Below, piece by piece: positions 1 through 6,714 of a stretch of DNA of 9,660 nt. The notes beneath the pieces were generated by a model. That model had not been told where the DNA came from. It made no database searches and saw only the letters and a list, made by a program, of their open reading frames with translations. Location: positions 1-9,660 of the forward strand of contig CAMKAE010000075.1 in NCBI GenBank assembly GCA_946410395.1, in the 5' to 3' direction. Within the stretch, counting starts at the first letter, position 1. Each line of letters opens with the position of its first letter. The stretch is from an uncultured Clostridia bacterium. GTDB lineage: Bacteria; Bacillota; Clostridia; Christensenellales; Aristaeellaceae. A program made the position numbers and the translations under genes.

Positions 1-521
1 TCGAAATCGCCGGCGCGGAAGCGGATGTCCCGGTCAAAGGTGACGCGAAGGCCTTCCGCCGGCTTTTCCCAGGCGTCGCGCTCATAGGCGATCAGCGCGC
101 TCGGACGCAGCTCGCCGTACAGGTGGATGAACCAGTCGATCTCCCGGCCGATCTGTCCGCAGGATGCGGGCATGCTTCCGCGGGAGAGGGCCGCGACGGC
201 TTCGGACAGGGGCAGACCGGTCCTGCGCTTGTAGACGATGCCGGCTGCCTTTTTCTTGATCTCCACATAGGCCCGTGCGTCCCGGTCCGGCGTGCCGTAG
301 GCCCGCAGACGCAGCTTCTCCTTGTAAGGCGGACGCGCGATCGAGCGCCTGGCCAGCAGGCAGTCCGCCGTATCGTAATAAATGCTCTGGATCGTGGCGC
401 TGCCGAAGACGGGGCGATCGAAGCCCTGCGCGCGCAAGGCGTCCGAGATCTTTTCGCATTGGATCTCATCCAGGAAGAACTTCTTCTCCACGCGGGCGAA
501 AACCGACTGATAACCGCTCAT
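1..521 (-). CDS. VTC-domain protein (polyphosphate polymerase type), C-terminus beyond the left edge
   Basis: Start ATG at 521-519; 173 complete residues are visible and the frame is open to the window edge, so the C-terminal part is missing. The translation fits the VTC fold, the catalytic tunnel domain of yeast Vtc4 that builds polyphosphate from ATP. Visible are an opening VEKKFFL block (residues 11-17), a YYDT block (48-51), a basic RLR strand (71-73), EIKKK (87-91), KRR (98-100), a YER motif (146-148) and an FDRDIRFR block (162-169). In Vtc4 the equivalent Lys, Arg-x-Arg and Tyr-x-Arg residues bind the phosphate chain; this mapping is from memory. The last conserved acidic and Lys strands would lie off the window. 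No signal peptide or membrane segment is seen, so a cytosolic domain is expected. Family membership is fairly secure; the bacterial role is not, since many bacterial VTC proteins are untested. Confidence 0.82.
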   Translation of the reverse strand, partial: MSGYQSVFARVEKKFFLDEIQCEKISDALRAQGFDRPVFGSATIQSIYYDTADCLLARRSIARPPYKEKLRLRAYGTPDRDARAYVEIKKKAAGIVYKRRTGLPLSEAVAALSRGSMPASCGQIGREIDWFIHLYGELRPSALIAYERDAWEKPAEGLRVTFDRDIRFRAGDF

Positions 522-532
522 GGCGCACACCG

Positions 533-538
533 TCCTTT
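533..538 (-). promoter_or_regulatory. Ribosome binding site of the VTC-domain gene
   Basis: AAAGGA on the minus strand ends 11 bases before the ATG at 521. The spacing is at the long end of normal, but no better purine-rich site is present and the protein opens directly into the conserved VTC block, so the start is credible. Confidence 0.5.
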
Positions 539-547
539 CATCCGGTC

Positions 548-564
548 TGTTCCGCTTGGGAACA
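548..564. repeat. 17-bp inverted repeat upstream of the VTC-domain gene
   Basis: TGTTCC and GGAACA form perfect 6-bp arms around a 5-base centre (GCTTG). The element lies 27 to 43 bases upstream of the VTC start codon. It could be an operator for a dimeric regulator or a small leader hairpin. No T-tract follows on either strand, so it is not an intrinsic terminator. A weak -10-like TAAGAT (minus strand, 575-570) sits just upstream with no good -35, so if that is the promoter the repeat would overlap the transcription start. Function is unproven. Confidence 0.4.
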
Positions 565-653
565 ATTGCATCTTAGCCGGGCGATCCGACGGCGGGATGA
601 CAGAAAGATGAACATCCGGTGAAAACGCGGCGGAAGATGCCTGCACAGAAGGC

Positions 654-682
654 TTGATAAAACCGCGCATCTGGCATATAAT
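654..682 (+). promoter_or_regulatory. Sigma-A type promoter driving the SGNH-MBOAT-addB genes
   Basis: The -35 box TTGATA (654-659, five of six consensus bases) and the -10 box TATAAT (677-682, perfect) are separated by exactly 17 bases. Transcription should begin near 688-690, giving a leader of about 20 bases before the GTG start at 708. This excludes the upstream TTG at 654, which is the -35 box itself, as a start codon, and makes the ATG at 687 very unlikely. Confidence 0.85.
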
Positions 683-694
683 CCGAATGAAAGC

Positions 695-702
695 GAGGGG
701 AG
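695..702 (+). promoter_or_regulatory. Ribosome binding site fixing the GTG start at 708
   Basis: GAGGGGAG lies 5 bases before GTG 708. No comparable purine tract precedes the alternative in-frame ATG at 687, which would also sit at the predicted transcription start. Confidence 0.75.
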
Positions 703-707
703 AAGCC

Positions 708-1919
708 GTGAAAGAGACCCGGGGCGCCAGGATTGCGAAGGGCTGCGCAGCCGCTGTTTTTCTCCTGATGCTCTTTCTGCCCGGCATCGTGCTGACGCTG
801 CTCTCCCGGTTGACCGGCAAGCCGCTGGACGTGCCGCTGAGCGGGTTTACGCCGCCGCAGGAAAAGGTGGCGCTCAGCCCGGAAAGCTGGCTTTCCGGTG
901 ATTTCCAGGACAGCTTTACTGAAAGGGTGGAGGCCAACGTGAAGCCGCGCTCGATCATGGTCCGCCTGTACAACACCGTCAACATGCGGCTCTTTCACAA
1001 GGGGCAGCAGATCATCGGAAAAGGGTACGACATCTTTGAGCCGGAGTACATCCAGGACGAGCTGACCCTGACGGAGGCCGACGATTTCTCGCTGCCCGAA
1101 AACGTGCAAGCTATGCGCGTTTTCGTTGAGCAGCTGGTTCAGGTGCAGGAACTGCTGCGGGAGCGCGGCAAGACGCTCGTGGTCTATATCGCGCCCTCCA
1201 AGGCGAACCTGTGCAGAGAGAACATCCCCAGGCGCTATCTGGGGGTGAGCCCTGGTCACAGGCGCGCCGTGGATGTGTTCCGCGAGGAGATCGGGAAGAC
1301 GGACGTGCCCTTCCTGATCTGCGCGGATCTGGCGGATGAACTGGAATACCCGGCCTTCTATCCCACGGGGATCCACTGGTCGAGAACCTACGAGCAGATC
1401 GCCTCCCGGCGCATCATCGGCATGATCGGCGAAGCGTCCGGCGTGCCCTACACCAACATTGCCCTGGATGGCGCCCGGGAGAGCGAAACCCCCTTCTGGC
1501 GTGACGACGATGTGATGAATCTGGCAAACGTGCTCTGGCATCCGGACAATGCCCTCACCCGGGAATTCTGGCATCCCGGCATCCGTTATTATCAGTATGC
1601 ATCCCGGGCCGAGGCGGAAGCGGACGTCGTCCCCATGACCCTGCTGCTCCAGGGCGATTCCTTCGGGTTCGGGCTCAAGAAGGACCTGCTGGAGAACATT
1701 CCCGGCAGCGAAGTCTACTTTGTGTACTACGACTATTCCCTGACGGACCCGGACGAAACGGTGACCCTGCTGGAGGGCAGCTGGGAGAACCTTGACTGGG
1801 ACCGCTGCCTGGACGCCGCAGACGTGGTGGCCATCGAGATGACGGAACCACTGCTGAAGAACCGCACCTTCGGCTTCGTGCCGGCCCTGCTGGAAAAATT
1901 GCAGGCCGACGGACAGTAG
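708..1919 (+). CDS. AlgJ/AlgX-like SGNH acyltransferase-type protein, membrane-anchored
   Basis: The protein has 403 residues from GTG 708. A basic N-terminus (KETRGAR, then K11) is followed by one hydrophobic segment at about residues 12-32, giving a membrane anchor or uncleaved signal with the rest outside the cell. The body matches the AlgX/AlgJ-type SGNH fold: a GKGYDIFE strand (104-111), a APSK block (162-165), a GIHWS block (221-225) and the nucleophile block GDSFG (316-320, Ser318). The His block before the Ser block is the permuted order known from AlgX and AlgJ, which pass acetyl to alginate. In AlgX the His block reads Asp-x-His; here the Asp position is Gly221, so the triad may use another acid, or this may be a family variant. 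The MBOAT gene 40 bases downstream supports a joint role in O-acetylating a surface or secreted glycan. The glycan is unknown. Confidence 0.82.
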   Translation: MKETRGARIAKGCAAAVFLLMLFLPGIVLTLLSRLTGKPLDVPLSGFTPPQEKVALSPESWLSGDFQDSFTERVEANVKPRSIMVRLYNTVNMRLFHKGQQIIGKGYDIFEPEYIQDELTLTEADDFSLPENVQAMRVFVEQLVQVQELLRERGKTLVVYIAPSKANLCRENIPRRYLGVSPGHRRAVDVFREEIGKTDVPFLICADLADELEYPAFYPTGIHWSRTYEQIASRRIIGMIGEASGVPYTNIALDGARESETPFWRDDDVMNLANVLWHPDNALTREFWHPGIRYYQYASRAEAEADVVPMTLLLQGDSFGFGLKKDLLENIPGSEVYFVYYDYSLTDPDETVTLLEGSWENLDWDRCLDAADVVAIEMTEPLLKNRTFGFVPALLEKLQADGQ

Positions 1920-1942
1920 CGCGGCCGAAAGAACAGGCTGAC

Positions 1943-1950
1943 AAGGAGGT
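1943..1950 (+). promoter_or_regulatory. Ribosome binding site fixing the TTG start at 1960
   Basis: AAGGAGGT is nearly a full anti-16S match. It abuts the GTG at 1951 with no spacer, so that codon is not usable. It sits 9 bases before the in-frame TTG at 1960, an ideal distance. Confidence 0.75.
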
Positions 1951-1959
1951 GTGCCGGAC

Positions 1960-3354
1960 TTGGTCTTTTCATCCCCGGTCTTTCTGTTCGCGTTCCTGCC
2001 GGCTGTGATCCTGGCGGTATACCTGGCCTCGCTGTTTCGACGCGTGCAGCTGTGCAACCTGGTGCTGCTGGTCTTCTCCCTGGTGTTCTATGCCTACGGA
2101 GAGCCGAAGAACATCCTGATCATGCTGCTGTCCATCGGCGTCAACTACGCGGCGGGACTGCTCCTCGAACGCTTCCCGAAGCGGAAAAGACTGATTCTTT
2201 CCCTCTGCGTTGTCTATAACCTCGGCATGCTCTTTGTGTTCAAATACCTGAACTTTGCCGTCGGCACAGCCGGCCGGATCCTGGGGAGGACCTTCAGCTT
2301 CAGGCAGATCGCGCTGCCCATCGGCATTTCCTTCTATACCTTCCAGAGCATGTCCTACGTCATCGACGTATACCGCGGAAAGTGCGCGGCGCAGCGGAAT
2401 CCGCTCTCGCTTGCGCTCTACGTCTCGCTGTTTCCGCAGCTGATCGCAGGCCCCATTGTACGCTATGTGGATGTGGAAAAGCAGATCGGCAGCAGAAGGA
2501 TGACGCTGGACGGCTTCTATCAGGGAGCGCTCCGCTTTGCCGCCGGCTTTTCCAAGAAGGTGCTGATCGCCGACCGCCTCGCGCCGCTGGTCGACACGGT
2601 TTTTGCCGGCGGGCTCGAATCGATGGCACTGCACTGGGTCGGCGCCGTGGCCTACGCGCTGCAGATCTATTTTGACTTCAGCGGCTACTCGGACATGGCC
2701 ATCGGCCTGGGCAAGATCTTCGGTTTCGACTTCGCGGAGAACTTTGATTATCCCTATACCGCGAAAAACATCCGGGAATTCTGGCGCAGATGGCATATCT
2801 CCCTGAGCTCCTGGTTCCGGGATTACCTCTACATTCCGCTGGGCGGCAGCCGCAAGGGGAGGGGCCGCACCTATCTGAACCTGCTGATCGTCTTCGCGGC
2901 CACTGGGTTCTGGCACGGGGCGAGCTTTAACTTCCTGTTCTGGGGGCTGTTCCACGGGGCGTTTCTGATCCTGGAGCGGGTGGGCTTCGGAAAGATCCTG
3001 GACAGGCTGCCCGCCTGGCTCCGGTGCCTGTACACGATGCTGATCGTGCTGATGGGCTGGGTCCTGTTCCGCGCGGAGAACATGACGCAGGCGCTTGCGT
3101 ACTTTGCCGGCATGTTCACCCCTGGCGTGAACGACCTGGCGGTGCTGAACTATGCGATGGACGGGCAGACCTGGTTCTGCCTGATCGCGGGCCTGCTGCT
3201 CAGCACGCCGCTGCTGAGGAAGCTCTCCGGGCTTCGCGTCTTCCGGAAGAGCGCGCGGATCGCAAGGCCCGTGTGCCTGCTGCTGATCTTTGGCTTTGCC
3301 ATCTGCTGCATGGTCGGCAGCGGCTACAGCCCCTTCCTGTATTTCCGGTTCTGA
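1960..3354 (+). CDS. MBOAT-family O-acyltransferase, AlgI-like
   Basis: A 464-residue multi-pass membrane protein of the MBOAT family (AlgI, DltB, PatA group). The TTG 1960 start gives the N-terminus MVFSSPVFLFAFLP, which is the usual opening of AlgI-type proteins. Diagnostic blocks are LPIGISFYTFQSMSY, an FPQLIAGPIVR block, an FDFSGYSDMAIG block, then WRRWHISLSSWFRDY with His279, YIPLGGSRKG, and FWHGASFNFLFWG with His319. The second His corresponds to the essential His of AlgI (His322 in Pseudomonas aeruginosa) and lies in the channel where acyl transfer occurs. The family moves an acyl group, usually acetyl, from a cytosolic donor across the membrane. The SGNH protein upstream is the expected acceptor-side partner. 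Length is slightly shorter than P. aeruginosa AlgI (520). The acyl group and acceptor cannot be read from sequence. Confidence 0.93.
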   Translation: MVFSSPVFLFAFLPAVILAVYLASLFRRVQLCNLVLLVFSLVFYAYGEPKNILIMLLSIGVNYAAGLLLERFPKRKRLILSLCVVYNLGMLFVFKYLNFAVGTAGRILGRTFSFRQIALPIGISFYTFQSMSYVIDVYRGKCAAQRNPLSLALYVSLFPQLIAGPIVRYVDVEKQIGSRRMTLDGFYQGALRFAAGFSKKVLIADRLAPLVDTVFAGGLESMALHWVGAVAYALQIYFDFSGYSDMAIGLGKIFGFDFAENFDYPYTAKNIREFWRRWHISLSSWFRDYLYIPLGGSRKGRGRTYLNLLIVFAATGFWHGASFNFLFWGLFHGAFLILERVGFGKILDRLPAWLRCLYTMLIVLMGWVLFRAENMTQALAYFAGMFTPGVNDLAVLNYAMDGQTWFCLIAGLLLSTPLLRKLSGLRVFRKSARIARPVCLLLIFGFAICCMVGSGYSPFLYFRF

Positions 3355-3380
3355 CCGGATCCCTGAGCACATCACCGCGA

Positions 3381-3386
3381 GAGGAG
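3381..3386 (+). promoter_or_regulatory. Ribosome binding site of addB
   Basis: GAGGAG lies 8 bases before ATG 3395. It selects this start over the in-frame upstream codon at 3290, which lies inside the MBOAT gene and would add 35 residues with no family counterpart. Confidence 0.7.
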
Positions 3387-3394
3387 TGAGGTCC

Positions 3395-6300
3395 ATGGCT
3401 GAGATTCAGGTGCTGAGCATGCGCACGGGCCGCACGCTGCCGCTGCTGATTCCCCGGATCGCCCGATCCAGGGCGCAGGGCCGGCCTGTGCTGGTGATCG
3501 TGCCGGAGCAGTACACCCTCCAGGCCGAACGGGAGCTGCTGGACGGCCTGCAGGTCAGCGGCCTGCTTGACACCGACGTCATGTCCCCGAAGCGACTGGC
3601 CAAGCTGGTGCGGGAGCGGGCCGGCGGACGTCCGCTGCAGCCCCTGAACGAGCGGGGGCGCGCCATGGCCGTCAGCCAGGTGCTGCGGGAGGAACAGAAA
3701 AACCTGCAGTATTACGGCTCCTCCGTGGCGAGCCCGGGTCTGCCGGACCGGATGGGCGCCCTGATCGGCGATCTGGAGGAAACGGGCTATGACCCGGAAT
3801 GGCTCATGGCCGCGGCGGAGAAGACCCCGAGCAAGCTCACCCGTGCTAAGGAGGAGGACATCGCCCGGGTCTGGCAGGCTTACCGGACCATGATCGGCGG
3901 CCGATTTCTGGACGAGGACCAGACCCAGCGGGACATGATCGAACGCTTTGCCCTCAGCGGTGTGGCGGACGGGGCGGACCTATATGTGTGCGGGTTTGAC
4001 GTGCTCTCGCCGCCTTTGTGCCTGCTGCTGGCGGAGGCGGCCCGGCTGGCCTGCTCCGTGACGGTAGCGTTGTGCCTGTGCCGGCCGGGAGACCGGGATG
4101 CCCGGGCCTTCTCAACCCAGGCGGAGACCAGGAAGTTTTTCATCGAACGGATGCAGGACTCGGGCTTTGCCGTGCGGACCGAGGAAGTTCCGGTGGACCG
4201 GAGCGCCACGGCACCGGAGCTCAACTGGATGGAATCGCACCTTTTCGTGCCGGCTGCGCAGCCCTGGGCAGAGCCCTGCGGCGCCATCCGCGTGCACACG
4301 GCCGCCAACCCGTACGCGGAGGCCATGCACGTGGCGGCGCAGCTCCGGCAATGGCACGAGGCGGGGATCCCGTGGTCCCGGATGTGCGTGGCGCTCGCGG
4401 AGACCGATATGTTGCCCGGCGCGCTCTCCGTGACCCTGAGAGCCGCGGGGATCCCGCATTATCTCTCCCGCAAGGACAGCGCGGCGCGTCACGGCCTCTG
4501 CCGGATGCTGATCGCCGCCTGCCGGGCGGTGAGCAGCGGCTATGAGCAGCGCTGGGTGCTGGAATGCGCGGTCAGCGGCTTTGCCCCGCTGACCCAGGCG
4601 GAAGGCCTGTCCCTGCGCGCCTATGCCGTCGCGAACGGCATCCGCTGGAAGAAGTGGACCGTGCCCTTCACCCGCGGGGAGGACGCGGCGGAGATGGAAG
4701 TGCTCCGGCAGCGCCTGATGGACCCGCTCGCATCGCTGCGCAGTGCGCTGGAGAGCCGGGAGACAGACGCGGCGGAGGCGCTCTGGCGCTTCCTCAGCGA
4801 TGTGAACGCCTACGACCGCCTTCTGAACCGCGAGGAGGTGCTCCTTCAGCGCGGCATGCAGACCGAGGCGGCTCAGAACCGGCAGATCTGGCGCCTGATG
4901 CTGGACTTGCTGGATCAGATGCACGCGCTGCTGACGGGCATGCGGCCCGGCCTGAAGGATGTGGCCCGGCTGGTGGAATCCGGCCTCATGGGCGCGGAGA
5001 TCAGCTCGCTGCCGCCGTCGGCCGACACGGTGATCATCGGCGAGGCCGGCCACCTGATGACCGGCGCGATGGACGCCGTGGCCCTGATGGGCATGCAGGA
5101 CGGCGCCATGCGCTCACGGGCCGCCGGTCTGCTGACGGATGCCGAGCGCATGGCCATCGAGGCGGTGACGAAAATCCGCATCGGCATCAGCACGGAGCTT
5201 CAAAACGCCCTGCGCCGCTCGGACTTCTACCGCACCATGACCGCGCCGGAGCGATTCCTCCTGATCACCTGCTCTGCCGGCGCGGCTGACGGAAGCCCGC
5301 TGCGGCACTGCACCCTCCTGGACGACCTGGCGGCGCTTTTCCCCGCGATGCCATGGACCGGCGGCGCGTTGGAGGCCGAGGAGACCCTGCCGCTCTCGCC
5401 GATGCTGGCGGTGGAAGGGCTTCCGCTGCGCATTCGGGAGGCGCAAAGGCAAGGCCTTCCGCTTGAGCCCGTCTGGGCGGAGGCGTGGGAGCGCCTGGAG
5501 CGCGATCCGCGCTGGGGGGATGAGGCTGCGTCGATGCTCGCGGCCATGCACGCCCGCATTGAAGCCGCACCGCTGGATGCGGATGACGCCCGCCGCCTGT
5601 TCGGCGGGGAAGAGGTGTCCATCAGCCGCCTGGAGACCTTTGCCGGCTGCCCGTACCGGCATTTCGTGGACTACGGCCTGAAGCCTGCCGTTCCGGGCAC
5701 CTTTGAGGTCGGGACAGACGAGCGGGGCAGCTTCTTCCACGCCGCGCTCTGCCGCTACGCGGAGCTGGCGGCAAAGGAGCCCGCGTGGCCCGATCTGCCC
5801 GACGAGATGGTGGACGCGCTGGCGGCGCGGTCCATGGCCCCGGAGGAGGCAAACTGGGAAGGCGGGCCGCTGGCGGAGGACGACATCGGCCGGGTCACGG
5901 GGGAGGCCTATGAGCGCGCGGTGCGCCGGGCCGCCCGGATGTTCACTCGCTTTGCCCGCTCCACCGCCTTCCGCGCATCACGTGCCGAGGTCCGCTTCGG
6001 CGACGGCGACGGCCTTCCGCCGGTCATGCTCACCCTTGCGGACGGTCGGCATGTAGCGCTGCGGGGGGTCATTGACCGGATCGACACCTGGCAGCAGGGG
6101 GAGAGCGTTGCCCTGCGCGTGGTGGATTACAAGAGCGGCAATCGCGACCTGAGGCCCGAGCAGATGTACTGGGGCCTGCAGCTCCAGCTGGCCATCTATC
6201 TCTCCGCCGCCTCGCAGGGTCTGCACGCCAAGCCCGCCGGCGCTTATTATTTCCGCATCCAGGACCCGCTGATCCAGTCGGAGGACGACATCCGGGAGAG

Positions 6301-6712
6301 CGTTGAAAAGCTGCTTGCAAAGGAATGGCACCTGAAGGGCGTCACGCTGGCGGAGGCGGAGATCGTCGAGGCCATGAACGGCGGCCCGGCCGGGTTTGCG
6401 GTCAGCGCAAGCCTCAACAAGGACGGGACCGTCAGCAAAAAAGGCGGGCTGACCACCGACCTGGCGGGCATGCGCGCCATGATGGCCAGCGCGAAAAAGA
6501 CCGCCGCGGCCCTTGCGGACGGTCTCTATGCGGGGCGGATCGATATTGCCCCCGCGCAGCTGGGCGACTGGAAGGCCTGCGACTGGTGCGCGTACGCGGA
6601 CATCTGCGGCCGCGACGAGAGCCTTGCCGGATGGAAGCCGCGCGCGCTGGAGATGGACAAAGAAAAAGCCTGGGCTTCGATCACCGGGAAGGAAACCCAG
6701 GACGCTGATTGA
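3395..6712 (+). CDS. addB: AddB, ATP-dependent helicase/nuclease subunit B (AddAB double-strand-break resection)
   Basis: The protein has 1105 residues (B. subtilis AddB: 1166). AddAB processes double-strand DNA ends for RecA; AddB supplies one nuclease domain and recognises Chi. The C-terminal nuclease is intact: IDRID (Asp894, Asp897), VDYKSG (Asp911, Lys913) and a Gln931-x3-Tyr935 helix. All four iron-sulfur cysteines are present: Cys752 in FAGCPYRHF, then Cys1062, Cys1065 and Cys1071, with the same spacing as B. subtilis Cys1121, 1124 and 1130. The N-terminal helicase-like half is recognisable from VIVPEQYTLQAE (34-45) and the GMQDG region (566-570). The Walker A site expected at residues 7-15 has become LSMRTGRTL, without the Gly-Lys-Thr core. 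AddB is a non-translocating subunit in B. subtilis, so this may be tolerated. The gene starts 40 bases after the MBOAT gene, probably on the same transcript. addA is not adjacent. Confidence 0.92.
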   Translation: MAEIQVLSMRTGRTLPLLIPRIARSRAQGRPVLVIVPEQYTLQAERELLDGLQVSGLLDTDVMSPKRLAKLVRERAGGRPLQPLNERGRAMAVSQVLREEQKNLQYYGSSVASPGLPDRMGALIGDLEETGYDPEWLMAAAEKTPSKLTRAKEEDIARVWQAYRTMIGGRFLDEDQTQRDMIERFALSGVADGADLYVCGFDVLSPPLCLLLAEAARLACSVTVALCLCRPGDRDARAFSTQAETRKFFIERMQDSGFAVRTEEVPVDRSATAPELNWMESHLFVPAAQPWAEPCGAIRVHTAANPYAEAMHVAAQLRQWHEAGIPWSRMCVALAETDMLPGALSVTLRAAGIPHYLSRKDSAARHGLCRMLIAACRAVSSGYEQRWVLECAVSGFAPLTQAEGLSLRAYAVANGIRWKKWTVPFTRGEDAAEMEVLRQRLMDPLASLRSALESRETDAAEALWRFLSDVNAYDRLLNREEVLLQRGMQTEAAQNRQIWRLMLDLLDQMHALLTGMRPGLKDVARLVESGLMGAEISSLPPSADTVIIGEAGHLMTGAMDAVALMGMQDGAMRSRAAGLLTDAERMAIEAVTKIRIGISTELQNALRRSDFYRTMTAPERFLLITCSAGAADGSPLRHCTLLDDLAALFPAMPWTGGALEAEETLPLSPMLAVEGLPLRIREAQRQGLPLEPVWAEAWERLERDPRWGDEAASMLAAMHARIEAAPLDADDARRLFGGEEVSISRLETFAGCPYRHFVDYGLKPAVPGTFEVGTDERGSFFHAALCRYAELAAKEPAWPDLPDEMVDALAARSMAPEEANWEGGPLAEDDIGRVTGEAYERAVRRAARMFTRFARSTAFRASRAEVRFGDGDGLPPVMLTLADGRHVALRGVIDRIDTWQQGESVALRVVDYKSGNRDLRPEQMYWGLQLQLAIYLSAASQGLHAKPAGAYYFRIQDPLIQSEDDIRESVEKLLAKEWHLKGVTLAEAEIVEAMNGGPAGFAVSASLNKDGTVSKKGGLTTDLAGMRAMMASAKKTAAALADGLYAGRIDIAPAQLGDWKACDWCAYADICGRDESLAGWKPRALEMDKEKAWASITGKETQDAD

Positions 6713-6714
6713 CG

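Larger units (their letters stand above)
522..707. other. Divergent intergenic region between the VTC gene and the SGNH-MBOAT-addB genes
   Basis: This is the only sizeable gap in the window (186 bp). It holds the rightward promoter at 654-682, the inverted repeat at 548-564, and the leader sequences of both flanking genes. I found no strong leftward promoter: TAAGAT at 575-570 on the minus strand resembles a -10 but lacks a matching -35 at 16-18 bases. No terminator, RNA gene or small reading frame with a Shine-Dalgarno site is evident. Confidence 0.6.

Noticed and set aside
1951..1959. GTG at 1951 as the MBOAT start
   Set aside because: It touches the Shine-Dalgarno sequence with no spacer. 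TTG 1960 has correct spacing and gives the usual AlgI-type N-terminus.
573..2057. 494-codon minus-strand open frame opposite the SGNH gene
   Set aside because: It lies antisense to a gene with clear family motifs, promoter and ribosome site. Its translation is low-complexity and His-, Gln- and Arg-rich, as expected for an antisense shadow in GC-rich DNA.
1969..3396. 475-codon minus-strand open frame opposite the MBOAT gene
   Set aside because: It is antisense to a confidently identified gene, with no recognisable domain and a biased Gln-, Glu-, Ala- and Arg-rich composition.
6669..6701. CCTGGG/CCCAGG dyad near the end of addB as a possible terminator
   Set aside because: The arms are exact but the loop is 21 bases, the stem is only 6 bp and no T-tract follows. 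It also lies within the coding sequence.
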